Assembly (NCBI GenBank): GCA_950295325.1
Contig: OX485804.1
Span: 35,638,429 to 35,702,428 of the forward strand
DNA length: 64,000 nucleotides
Reading direction: 5' to 3'
Origin: Polytrichum commune
Lineage: Eukaryota > Streptophyta > Polytrichopsida > Polytrichales > Polytrichaceae
The notes below the pieces were generated by a model. That model was not told the origin of the DNA. It did no database searches and saw only the letters and a list, made by a program, of their open reading frames with translations. Within the stretch, counting starts at the first letter, position 1. The number at the start of each line of letters is the position of its first letter. Both the position numbers and the translations under genes were made by a program. Positions 10,401-21,702 of the stretch are shown here, in pieces.

Positions 10401-13400
10401 GGAAAACGACCTGTATTGATTGAAGACAGTGACTAGGACAGGGAGAAGACACAGAATCACAAGACAGTTTCTCCTGTTATATCGGGTGATACATCAACAA
10501 AGACAGACGAAAGACCATCCAAATCAAATGTTTCAGAAAGATCCCAATAGGCAAATAGTAGAGTAAGAGAACAGCCATAACAGAAAGGTTAATGTAATGA
10601 AAGATAAAACACTAACAGCACCAAAAAAAACACCGGTTACTTTGGTATTGCAATGCCAACAAGACTTATTGGATGACCCTATGCAAGTTCACCAGTTAAA
10701 CCAGTTTCATAGATTATCGATCTTGTTGGTTATCAGGACATGATATTCCTTCAAGATCCAACTAGTATGCAATTCAATCATGAGGGACTATATTCAGGAA
10801 GTTTGTCTCTGGAGTTCCTGTGTGCTATAGAAAGTATTGCTATAAGCTTACAAGTCCCTACACACTTAATATGATATTTAGTCACCAATTCTAATTGATT
10901 TGCTCAATGCTAATTGTAAACCACGGTGTGTAGTGTCACCAACACTAAATGTTAACCCAACATTATTTGTCATTCCTTGTAAATTTTTGGGGGGATTATA
11001 GGTTTACAGTGTTGCAATTACTTATTGCTTACCAAGTGATTTCTCATCCAAATTTCAATCATCCATGACAATATTTCGTCACAAGTTGCTGACAAGAGAA
11101 GGTAGGGTTTTGGCCAATGGATGAACTCGTCCATCATCCATGACAATATTTATTCACTTATTCATAAGAAACGTCATCGGAAAAGTTATCATAGTGACAT
11201 AAAATACCATGACACTAAATATATTGTAGTATTTCTGGCAATTTTCCCAGTATCTATGTATTGTTAACGAGTTACAACAATGCGAATTGCACAGGTTTAA
11301 TTTATATTAAAAAGCCTTGATGGTTGCTTTAAATTCATCACCACCATCCATGTTGAAGTCAATAACAATGCTTCAAAAAAAATTCATGGCATGTTAACAA
11401 TCAATGACATTCACATACTGCCTAGATTCATGTCTTGATAGGTCTTGCAAGAGTACAATCTTCTCTATTTACATCAGCCCTTATGCTCCAAATGATAAGA
11501 GAATTGGTGACAGGTTCTCAAAGCAAGAACCATAGCATGAGTGGCAGTATGTACAAGCCACCATTACCATGCCACTGGAATCACCAACAAGAGTAATTTA
11601 ATTGGACCATTTTAGACACATTGAACAAAGACCATAGGGGTAACAGACAAACTAAGAATTGAGTACATGTAAGGCAGCCACAAGCTGAAGCACAAAGACA
11701 AAGGTAGTGCAGTAAAAGTCCAGTAAAAGGAGGGAAACTAAGATACAAGGCAAAAATATGCTTCATCAGAGAAATATGCTCAAAGTTACCAGCAGTAGCT
11801 GCAGAATATGCGGAGCCAGCTGAAATAACAGCTGTAGGCGGCAGGATATTGCCACGCATAAAAACTTCTACCAAACGAGGAATCCACTCATCTTTCTGTT
11901 CCTTGTGTCCCAACCTACAACCAGAATAAAGCAAATCAAACCCGTTTGTTAACCTTCTAGAAACAAAGTTTTTCCAAAATTGACCATCTGCTTAGATTAG
12001 AATATTTCCAGTAACCTCATTAAAGGATTTGCAACATCACATGATAGTGGCCCCAACTGGTTGAGAACAGACCAGTCTTTCAGAAACATTTTGAGTTCAG
12101 ATCATTGATGTATACATCATGACACGTCTCGCAAGCAACAAAAGTAGACTACAAAAACCCTGTGACTGGAACCACTTTAATGAGCACATGCACAAAAATT
12201 GCATAAATTTACCTGCCATGACCGCCAAATCCCCACCTGCATAATTACAGAACAACCCACCAGAAATAGCCAAACACTGCTTAATAAGATTGAGAAAGTT
12301 AATCCAGTAATATGGAAACAGAAATCGAAATGGAGAAAGCGTGCAAAATAGAATGTACCCATCACAAAGGAACTGTTAGCTTCAGAGACTACTTAAAATA
12401 AAACAACAGATCCCTCACTAAAGGAGAGGAAATCAAAAGATGTGCTTTGTGACGTACACATCTCCTCATCATGTCAACTTGACTACCAAAGACAAATAAT
12501 CACTGACAATCTAACATGACAAACACCTACAGAAATTTCTAAATCCACAAGGAAAGGAGACTTACGTGTAGACGAAACCCTCTGAGTCCACGGCAACTGC
12601 AAGAATGTACGGTACGTTGTGTCATGTCAAAGACCCCCAGGTGGTGTCCCTTGGCACCTCTCAAATCCCCAAGAATGTACCACCGCAAATTGGGTCAAGC
12701 ATGAGCTTAAGCTCTATGTCCACCATTTTCCCTACAGAAAGTGTAGAAAAATACACTTACATATGCAGCTGGCAATAACCCCTCTCCAACGTACTATCAC
12801 AAACTGTGGCACTCTCCTCCGTCCCTCTCTCTCTATAAGTCGATCCTCACGTGACAAAGTAAGACTAGTGTAGTTAGGATAAGAACATACCAGTGTGATT
12901 ATGGCCACTAGCAACCTTTATGATATTCTTGGCAGCAATTGCAGCAATGGCGCGAGGTCGGGGTTGCGCCTCATACAGTAGCTTCACAGAAGAATCTTTT
13001 GCATTGTACTGCAAACATTCATAAGACATTGTTAAAGCTAACACAGATAAATCATAAAGCATAATATGTCCAAAATTGAAATATCTCATTAAGAACACCC
13101 CCAGTCATCCACACCTAAATAATATATTCAGTGAATGAGGATGTACTTTTTTGACCCAAAAGATCACATCCACACCAACAGTCTTTGAACTCTTCAGTAC
13201 AGAGATAGATAAAAACATTACTATATAAATGGTTGGAAAAATACTTCATTATCAGTTCCATGCCCAAGCTGGCCCCACTGAGGTAAACCCGCTGACCTGC
13301 AACAAATATGAAAGGTAACCCAATTACCTCTCCTCATATAAAGGATTTCAACATAGACATACTACTGTGTACAGTAATGTAGTAAAAAAAACTGGACTCA

Positions 13401-16400
13401 CACATGCACCATAGTCCATTGCAGAAGTAGAGTCTATTGCAAGACTATCATAGATCTGTAGAGCACTATGCAGGATTAGCAACCCAGAAATATTTACATT
13501 TGGGAATTGGCTATAACTCACATGATGGAAGAGCCGCTAGCAGATGTAAGCCACATGGTGAAGTCAGCACCACAGGAGACATTTGTTGCATCTGATACCA
13601 ATGATCTCACAGGTAACTTCTCAATTTCTGTCATATACCAAAAGCCAGTCCATAAACAGTTAGAGCAAACTCCCGGGAATTTATCCAACACATGAATCAC
13701 CTGAGTTACAATTACAAGCTACACACCAACACCCCTTCCAAGCTTTCAAGGAAATATCCCCACAAATAACCTCTAAAGTATAATACCTTCAGAATCACCT
13801 ACTCCTCAGAAAAGAAACACTCCAAATGTAATTTGCAGTAACAATGTAAACATGAATATAAAAAATACAATGTGCCTGAAAAGGGCAGAATGAAGACAAC
13901 ACTAAGTCAATAGTGCAGAAGACAAATCAGTGCTGATCCCAATATAAATGCCTGGGATCTCAATCCGTGGGCACAAACAGGAAGCATCCTCAAAAACAAT
14001 GCGAGAAGGGGTTGATGTGGCATCTTAAGCTCTCAAACCATCATTGAAAAACAAGAGGAAATATGAATCAAAGATTACAAAATATGAAGGTGATATGAGC
14101 TCACCCTCTTTACAAAAGCCAGATCCTAATTGACCATGCTTGTTGAAGCCAAATCCAAAAGACTGACCATCTGCAGTGACCACCACAGTATGTTGCTTGC
14201 CCAATGACGCCTTGATTACCTTACTCCTGATCCAAGAAGCAGTCACTAAATCAGAACTAAGAAAATGATGAACACTGCCAACGCACTTGCAAACACCAGA
14301 AGCAGGATCCTAGATCCAAGAAACAAATTGCCAAAACTGCAGGATCCCAGTACCTGGCTAAGGTGGAGGCAGTTACAACAGTAGGTGAATTTCTGGTAAA
14401 CAAGTCTCCATGACCAAGCTGTCCTTTCTGCAATATGCAGGGAGTGCATCATGAAATTAGGTGAGACAGCTCATGTATTTTGACCTACTCTTCCTGGATT
14501 GATTAGCTAATATCTGAACAGACTTCCTGTATACATCAATAACACTCTGGGTATGCCATGGTAAGAAATGCACAAAATTATCTGCACAGCTTATATGGTT
14601 GGATCTGGAGCTGAGAGAACTATATACAAGATAAATCCAACTTGATCTTCAGGGCTTTATAGCCATGGACACCATATCCAACAAAGAAATGTGGCAGAGA
14701 CCAATGAGATAATTGCAAGGCAACAAAGGGATGCAGCTAAGCAATGTGTTCACTGCCCAGAATCAACTCAGCCCACATTTCAACAGTGCCAAACCTTGCC
14801 ATTTGATCACAATGGGATTCTAGGAAGTTCAGCAACTAAGTCTATTACCTACAGTCAGAATTTAGCATTTTATGCTGGATATGAACTACATTCATTTGAG
14901 TGCCTGCTGATGTGTGTTCTTATAAAATTGATGAATTGTGGTGTGCATTTTAAGGGGATTAAGGTAGACTACCTCATTTCGACCCCACGTATATGTCCGA
15001 CCACTCGCATCAAGAGCTATGCAATGACATGCCGCTGCACAAACAACCATCAGTCATCAACCATTGCATTAAAAATCACTTCATGTCATATTCCTACCAC
15101 AGGCTAAATACCAATACTGTCCTATCTTGCTTTCACATACACAATACAATTAAATATCAGCATTTTCAAGTAGTCCTCGAAATGATTATGAGAACACTTT
15201 CTTCTCCTGCACTATGATAGAATATCGACAATCCATACTGCCATCTTTTATTGGTCGCTTTATGATCACACATTCAAATCCTCATGTCTTCAATTTTTCT
15301 AACCTCTTCCCTTTCAGAATCTGAAGACATACTAGAAGAAAACGCTCTGTACATCGAAGTTTCCCCCAAGTGCACAACTACCCAAACTATACTGTGCACG
15401 TGGAAATAGAGTAGATTCAGAACACCGAAGTTGCGATTAAAAGCTTGAACGTAGTCAAACTAAGAAAAATTCCCACAACATCCACACGAGGGAATAGTTA
15501 GAGAACAGAAGAAATGCACACCACACACTCCACAGCATTGTGAGAAGAAGCACTTATTGACTTAACATTGACAATGTACTATCCTTTTCATTATCATGAG
15601 CCAATGTTTAACCCAGTAGCCTGATCGTTTACGTATTTGGTACTTTGTGACAACAATGTACTATAATAATCCCTACTTAAGAAAAGTTAGCCTCGAGTTG
15701 ACCGAATTTGCTTTGAACATACGTTGCCTGATGTTTGATTCATATCGTTGTCAGTGATTAAGCCATGTTAAAATGTTAAGTTTCAAGATGCTCAGTTCGC
15801 CAAGAAAAGATATCAAATTATGCATGTCCTCAAGACAACATTGAACGTTGGCGTGAGCAGGCTTGTCAAGAACAACTGAGTGAAGTAAAAGAGCTCTCCA
15901 GTACTTACACCTAAACAACACCAACCAATACTCCATGTTTTTTTTAATAATACAAAAAACTGGTAAAGAGAAAACCTTCCCCCCTGCCCCCAACCCCCCA
16001 AACAAACACACCGAACCAAGAACTCCTATACCACACATACATACAGCAGAAGAAGAAATTGTGAAACACATACACTGTGGAAGTGATCGCACCATGGCAC
16101 ACATAAAAAAAAAAGATGAAGCTATCAGATACACCTCCTTGTCACCTTAAGAAATGGAGAAAAAAGCACATGCTGGAATGGTGTGGCCTAAAAGGAAGCG
16201 CAAGGAGGTGTGGGGCGGGGAAAACAATCTAGAAGTATTATGTAATCACATTTTCGAATAGCAAGTGTCCCTTACCCGAGCCACCGGCAACGAAGACGAT
16301 AGGCACTCCGACTAAAGGAGCGAGGCGACACGGGGTTGACAAGTAAGTCGCTCCGGCATCACCCGCACCCGATTTCTTCCCGACGGTTTCCCACGATGAG

Positions 16401-16465
16401 CTTCCAAAGAACAGAAGCTCACCGGACTCCGGCGCCTCGTCCTGCTTCGCCTTGGACGCCTCCAT
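7417..16465 (-). CDS. RCC2: RCC1-repeat protein, RCC2-like, complete 16-exon gene
   Basis: Exons in transcript order: 16276-16465, 14973-15034, 14354-14427, 14105-14226, 13522-13627, 13245-13296, 12891-13008, 12566-12596, 12213-12236, 11790-11914, 9992-10073, 9559-9681, 8733-8802, 8320-8353, 7986-8138, 7417-7628. All junctions are GT-AG and all phases agree, giving 525 codons plus TAG. Residues 1-393 are RCC1-type beta-propeller repeats: GELLFFGSSSWE, TYTWGRNEKGQLGHGD, GFNKHGQLGSG, LPQWGQLGHGTDNE, YTWGFGGHGRLGH, GELGYGPTGP. Residues about 394-525 form a plant-type tail: an acidic Asp/Glu-rich part (about 433-452) followed by a basic GRGRG/RGRPRG tail that could bind nucleic acid or chromatin. 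RCC2/TD-60 proteins act at chromatin and centromeres and interact with small GTPases; the plant role is inferred only. The start is the first ATG, just before the first repeat. Intron 10 holds a MITE. A 24-nt microexon (12213-12236) encodes most of WGFGGHGR. Confidence 0.93.
7848..7863 (+). repeat. Poly-G tract (16 G)
   Basis: A homopolymer in the last intron of the RCC2-like gene; on the transcript strand it reads as poly-C, close to the acceptor side of the intron. Confidence 0.9.
10866..11226 (-). mobile_element. MITE, family A, copy 2, inside intron 10 of the RCC2-like gene
   Basis: The reverse complement aligns over its whole length with 5593-5965. Shared blocks include ATATTGTCATGGATGATTGA, GTTGGGTTAACATTTAGTGT and GGTTTACAATTAG. 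It is in inverted orientation relative to copy 1, 5 kb away. It sits within the intron and does not touch the splice sites. Confidence 0.8.
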
Positions 16466-17574
16466 CGCCGTTGCTTGGATCGCAATTCAGCTACGGGAAG
16501 CTCGTGAGAATCAAACCACCAAATACCCTGGCAATGCAAGCAAAAACCCTAACAAAACCCTTCTCTCGCTTCGCAACAACGTCAAGAACTGGGGCTGATT
16601 CCCCTTTGTGCACAATTCGATATAAGCGTGAGATTACAATAGGGTTCGAGTGTAAGAAACCTTTGCGGGTCCAAAACATCCTTTAAAATGGACCTTATTT
16701 CCGGACTCACACTTAAAGATTGGTTCCTCAAACTAGGGGGAATATTTTCTTGAGTGGCCATCAATTATTTGCAGGATTATAGTGATGTCCACATAAGTAC
16801 CCTTTTATTCTAATTTTTTTTAATCTTAGGTTCAAACATTCGCTCTCGATCAATAGGATCACTCGATTTCGAAGTTTCATTGGTCCTGGACCCTGGTGTA
16901 AACCCACCCTAAATTTGGGCATTCCCAAGGCAAGGGAGAGAGAGAGAGAGAGAGGCATTTTGGAGTTTGAAATTGAAACTTAAGTGGCATGGAGCTTGGT
17001 TGTCTTCTTGTGGACAAACTCCAGCTCGGTTAACTATTTTGTGCACAAGTTGGTGTTTAAGCTTTGGATTCCCAGGGGGGGAGAGAGAGAGAAAGTTCAT
17101 GGACTTTGCACTTGGCACGGGTTTATGGGAAAGTGAGTTTGTCGAGACAATGCGGGGTTCATCGTTACCACTGCACTCTTGATTAGTAGCACTACCAACA
17201 TATGAATTATAGGCAACATTGGTGAATGAACGATCCAAGTCCACCACTATGATAGAATAGTAAATTCTCCAATAACGTAAAGACAAGTTCCCAATGGTGC
17301 AAGACACTTGCCCACGACTCATATGCTTGTAATGTAGACTTTAAACACTATTGATGTATTTTTTAACCAAGTAAAGGTGTTAATGCTCTTTACATTTGTT
17401 GGCAAAATATGAGATATACAGTAAATAGATATAGCATTGCGTAAATCCAAATAGCAAGCGACACTAAATAACTATATTTAGTGTATTATGTGCAAGGATT
17501 GTTGGAAGCCGACTTAGAAAGAGTTGCTTCATCCTCTTGTGGGCAAACCGGGTGTGTGCCCGCCACTACTCAAG
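16466..17574. other. Promoter side of the RCC2-like gene and flank
   Basis: The first few hundred bases upstream of 16465 should contain the promoter and 5' UTR of the minus-strand RCC2-like gene; no TATA box was assigned. A GA-dinucleotide run lies at 16933-16953 and a shorter G/GA-rich tract at 17076-17092. No other gene is recognised. Short palindromes of the form ACACTAAATA-spacer-TATTTAGTGT occur at 17461-17483. Confidence 0.5.
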
Positions 17575-17787
17575 AAGAACCGGTGGTTAGTTACAAATGA
17601 ACCGGTTGAGTTTGAGGAATAACCGGTTGAAGTTGGAGACTTGAGGAGAATTTACCGATCATTTTAGAGGAATCTATAGAAGAATATACCTCAAGTGAAT
17701 AAAGCAAAAACCAAAAGATGTCAACATGTAACCGGGGGGATTTAGAATCACTAGGAGCTTGACCGACTATAAAAGCCCAAAAACTGG
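17575..17787 (+). repeat. AACCGG-rich dispersed repeat, copy 1
   Basis: Starts with GAACCGGTGGTTAGTTAC and ends GACCGACTATAAAAGCCCAA. It matches copies at 28328-28545 (inverted), 39866-40025 (inverted), 44758-44985 and 60590-60777. The family has ends resembling TGCCCGGGAAG and its inverse. It may be an LTR-like or TIR element; the class is unresolved. Confidence 0.75.
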
Positions 17788-18020
17788 TGGCCGCTAAGCT
17801 TACGCCCTTTGGAGTTCACAAAATTCGTTAGAGGGAGCACAAATTTGGTACGAGTCTTGGGGTTTGCGCAAGTTTTAGTCACCCGAGGTGAGTGACCGTT
17901 TAAGGGTTTGAATTCGAGACCTTGGTTAGCGTGGAGTTGTGGGAAGATAAAGTTTGTTAAGACTTAGCTTGGTTAGCGTTCTTCTCTTGTTTTGAGCAAC
18001 CAGAGATACTTCTGACTTGG

Positions 18021-18775
18021 TGCCCGGGAAGTTTTTGGGCATATATATATAGTCGGTCAAGATCCTAGTGATTCTAAATCCAGCCAGTTACATGTTGACA
18101 TCTTCCGGTTTTGCTTTATTGGCTTTGTCTGTAGGACAGAGACTATGCATCAACTTCTTCGTTTCAAGAGCAAATTTCCTAACCACTTTGCATTCACACT
18201 TGGACGTTACTTGTTCTTGTTATTTTTGGTCCACTTTATTTAATGTGGATGTTAACTATAGTTTTTTATATACATATATATGATTGCTCCCTAAAATGTA
18301 TTGAAAGAAATCTAGTTAACTATAGTTATTTCGGCAGTTCTTGATTCTTTATTTTAGAAATTTCGGGTGATAAATGAGTAGCTTCGATCCTTGACTTGCA
18401 TTTGAGAGGAAGGTGCACAAAATCCAAGAAAGGTTTGGTATAGTAAATAGCCATGGAATGGCATGAGCAAAGTGGACGACTATAATTTTAGTCTTTCATA
18501 GTAAAGGACAAAGCCTCACGGTTCTACCGTTTTCTTGTTCATTCAAGGTATGTTCTTCTTTAGATTCTTCTAAAATGATGGGTAATTCTTCTAAAGTCTC
18601 CAACTTCTACCGGTTATTTTGAAGAAGAAGAAGAATAAGAAGAAGAACTCTGGTCTCTGAAGGAGGCCGGAGTGAATGGAGTGTATGTTCGTAAAACATC
18701 TTTGGCCACGCCCTAGGTTATTTCTCAAACTCGACTGGTTCATTTATAACTTAACCTCTGGTTTTCCCCGAGCCC
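18021..18775 (-). repeat. AACCGG-rich dispersed repeat, copy 2, interrupted
   Basis: 18021-18123 (TGCCCGGGAAGTTTTTGGGC and on) matches one end of the family in inverted orientation to copy 1. 18570-18625 and 18719-18775 match the rest. About 0.45 kb of unrelated sequence plus a GAAGAAGAA-rich stretch split it. Copies 1 and 2 face each other across about 230 bp. Confidence 0.6.
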
Positions 18776-21205
18776 TACTTTTGAGGGTTAAAGTTATAGG
18801 AATATTCTACAAGGTTGTGGTGCAAGTTTTAAAGTTTGTGGGATGGTGAGCCCACCCATGACGAGATTGAGCGCCCCTTTGTGGTGTTTGAAATTGGACC
18901 TAGTTTGGCACAAAGTTGTCGAAGGATGAATTTACTGAGATGACGAATTGAAGTCGTTCATACCATAATTAAGGAGTGCAATTGTGTCACGTGGGATGTC
19001 CTAATTTAGTGCAAATTCAAACTTATCAGAGTCTCCTTGCACTAGGTTGGGGCGTCCCATGGTTATATTCTCAAGGCCCACATGAACAAACGTACGCAAC
19101 TTAATAATATTATGTTAGAGGCCGTTATTTGGTTTTCTTCAAGATGCATCTGAGGAGGCCATGGGGGCATGTGTGGCATGCAATTTATACGGACATCGTT
19201 GACTTCTAAGTAGGCAAATTCTACGCTGAAACAAGAGCCACAACGAACCATGGGGAAGTCGGTCCACCGCGTCCGTGCTTGAAGTGTCCCCAAAACGTAT
19301 GTCAACTTAAACAACTAGAACCTTGTGGTTAGGGAAGGGAGCTCTAGATTTATCTAGAGCTATGTTTGGCAGTGAACCCCATAAATCTATCTCGTCTAAA
19401 CTCTTAACTCCAAACAAGGAAATGATGGATAATTCTTCCTCACATGACATTCACACATGTCAAGCCTTCGCGTCCTCTTCTCTTTTTACTTCTTATTTAA
19501 GGTAAATTAAATTCCACATGGAATTGTATTGTACCATGCATGTGTGCATACATGGCATGAGATTTTTCTTTGACAACACTCTAAATAAATCTAGAGAACA
19601 CTTTCAAATGTTTGTATGTAGGTTGGATGAGATATTCTTACTTAGTCTACATGCCTAGTTATATCTTGAGAATGTCTCACATGTGGTCTTTTAAATTTAT
19701 TATTATTATTATTTGAAATTTGAAAAATATTTTAAAAAAAAACACTCTTATATAGCCCCCAATGACCCAACTTGTCACCTCTTGGCAGAAGTGCTATGGC
19801 CACCACCTCACATTGTAGCGTTGACCATCTCAAATCTCAATGACGTGTCATGTTCTCATTGGCCATGACAATGTTAATCATAGAGTGTAGCATGTTATTG
19901 TCTTGACATGGTCATTGCTACTTCTCTATACCGTACATGTGGTGCCTTGCTATGGGTAGTAGCAAGGCTCCTCGTGTGACTGTCTCATTGCTCATGGACC
20001 TCAGTAGGTAGCACAAGGACACCTTGCTACAACCCATAGCAAAGATCCTCCCATATAGTATCTAATGCATGTTCCACATTTCACATGGAGATTATTTTAT
20101 GTTGATTCCCTCCTCCAAGAGTGTATGTTGCATATTCATGAAATCTCCTATTAGGAATAACTTGCTAGATCCAACAATTTTGGTTCTTTTCTTTTCTTTT
20201 TATTGTCCTACCCTTGGGGGGGGGGCATCCGATTATGTGGGCCATGACTTGCCTAAAAATGACATTGCACATGAGAGTATTTTAAGACCATTGAGACATG
20301 CACATTGCAAAACATATTCCTTTGGGGGGGGGGGAGGAAACTAGAACAATATGATGGAAACCCAAATTATACATAGGTATTTTTGAAATACAAGTTGATC
20401 AGAATAATAATTACAGAGGTGTAATAAAAAAAATGGGAATTGTGTGCATGCAAACAACGCATGTCTACAACAAAAGATGCATTCCGCATCCAAGAGTGGT
20501 TTCGATTATATCAATCATAGGATTTGACAATGTAAGTGCACTGATACAATTTCAATTTGTCAAACTTCATGCCTACGTCTAGATTTACTTGAAAAAAAAC
20601 TTTAAAAAGATGTGCTTAATTTGATGTATGATTGGCTGTGAATCTAAGAATGAATACCCAAAAAGATATGTGTTGGAAACATATTAGACTACAGATTGTG
20701 ATTATGTTAATCATTATAAGGTTGATAGTTAACAAGATCGATGAGGCCAATATGACCATTTAATAACTCATAGAAGATTCACTTTGACGATGATTATATT
20801 ATTCACATGAGGGAAATGGCTATGGGTACGATTTGGATTTGCTAATCGCCTCAAACTAATCATGTGTTTCGTATGCTTCGAGAGGTGGGTGAAGAGAGGA
20901 AAAGTGCTTGTTTAAAGACCCACTCACCTTAGTTTATGTGCGGCATGGCCCTCTATAGGATTCAATGAGTAATAATGGCACTTGCGTAGTCTTCCATTAT
21001 GTGAAATGATGGTTGAGTACTTTGCATAGGACGCACAGTTGTAGGCCATGAAATCACATCAGGTTTCTACTGACAGTCAGAGGAACATTGAATCAGACCT
21101 TTTAATAAAAAATGAATAACACCGTTAATTTCTGGAAGATACACCAAGTACGGCAGTGTGATTTTAGGAAGAGGAAGACTCGTGAGAAGTCATTTGTTTA
21201 GAACT
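18776..21205. other. Non-genic stretch
   Basis: No gene is recognised. It contains poly-G tracts at 20216-20225 and 20324-20334. A degenerate copy of a dispersed repeat lies at about 20640-20950 (GATTTGGATTTGCTAATC ... CTAATCATGTGTTTC), with relatives at about 32610-32900 and 61760-62030. Confidence 0.5.
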
Positions 21206-21210
21206 TAAGT

Positions 21211-21699
21211 ACCGGCCACTTCACACACGAGACTGAGAGCCCGGGACCATTACATTTCACGCACTCTCATTGGTGGAAAAGGTGGAGCCGGTCCAAGTTC
21301 ACTCCACACTACACTTGAGGGACCAACGGAGTGTGTGAATGCAAGATGGATGCAAAGTCTACATGGCATCGAATGGATCGTGTTTCATGGTCACTTGGAC
21401 TATTCTCAAAAACCACCTCTTGGAGGTAGGCCTAACACAAAACCAGGAGACCATGGCACTCTGAACGTTCACAACCATTGGTTTATTTTATTTTATCAGT
21501 TGTGAGGACCTGCATGAATAGACATTCATTGAACTAGCATTTAGTTGAGGGCCCGGTCACATATGACTTCACACTACACTTGAGGATTTGTGACCACACT
21601 ACATGATTTTGGAGGTGTGTTGGGATGGCCTTTGGGCACTTTCTTTCGGGCTCTCACATTTTCGTGGTCACGGCTCCTGGCTTGTGTGTGAAGTGGCCC
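21211..21699. mobile_element. PIF/Harbinger-like MITE, copy 1
   Basis: About 0.49 kb. The left end reads GGCCACTTCACACACGAG and the right end is its inverted counterpart TGTGTGAAGTGGCCC, followed by TAA. The whole sequence aligns with 28912-29395. The left terminus is slightly damaged (ACCGGCC). No open reading frame of note. Assignment rests on the terminal GGGCC motif and the TAA duplication seen clearly in copy 2. Confidence 0.8.
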
Positions 21700-21702
21700 T
21701 AA

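Noticed and set aside
14691-15107. 138-codon plus-strand frame
   Set aside because: Lies in introns and antisense to exon 2 of the RCC2-like gene, with no recognisable motif.
16909-17322. 137-codon minus-strand frame
   Set aside because: No known motif; partly made of the GA repeat; no splice or expression support.
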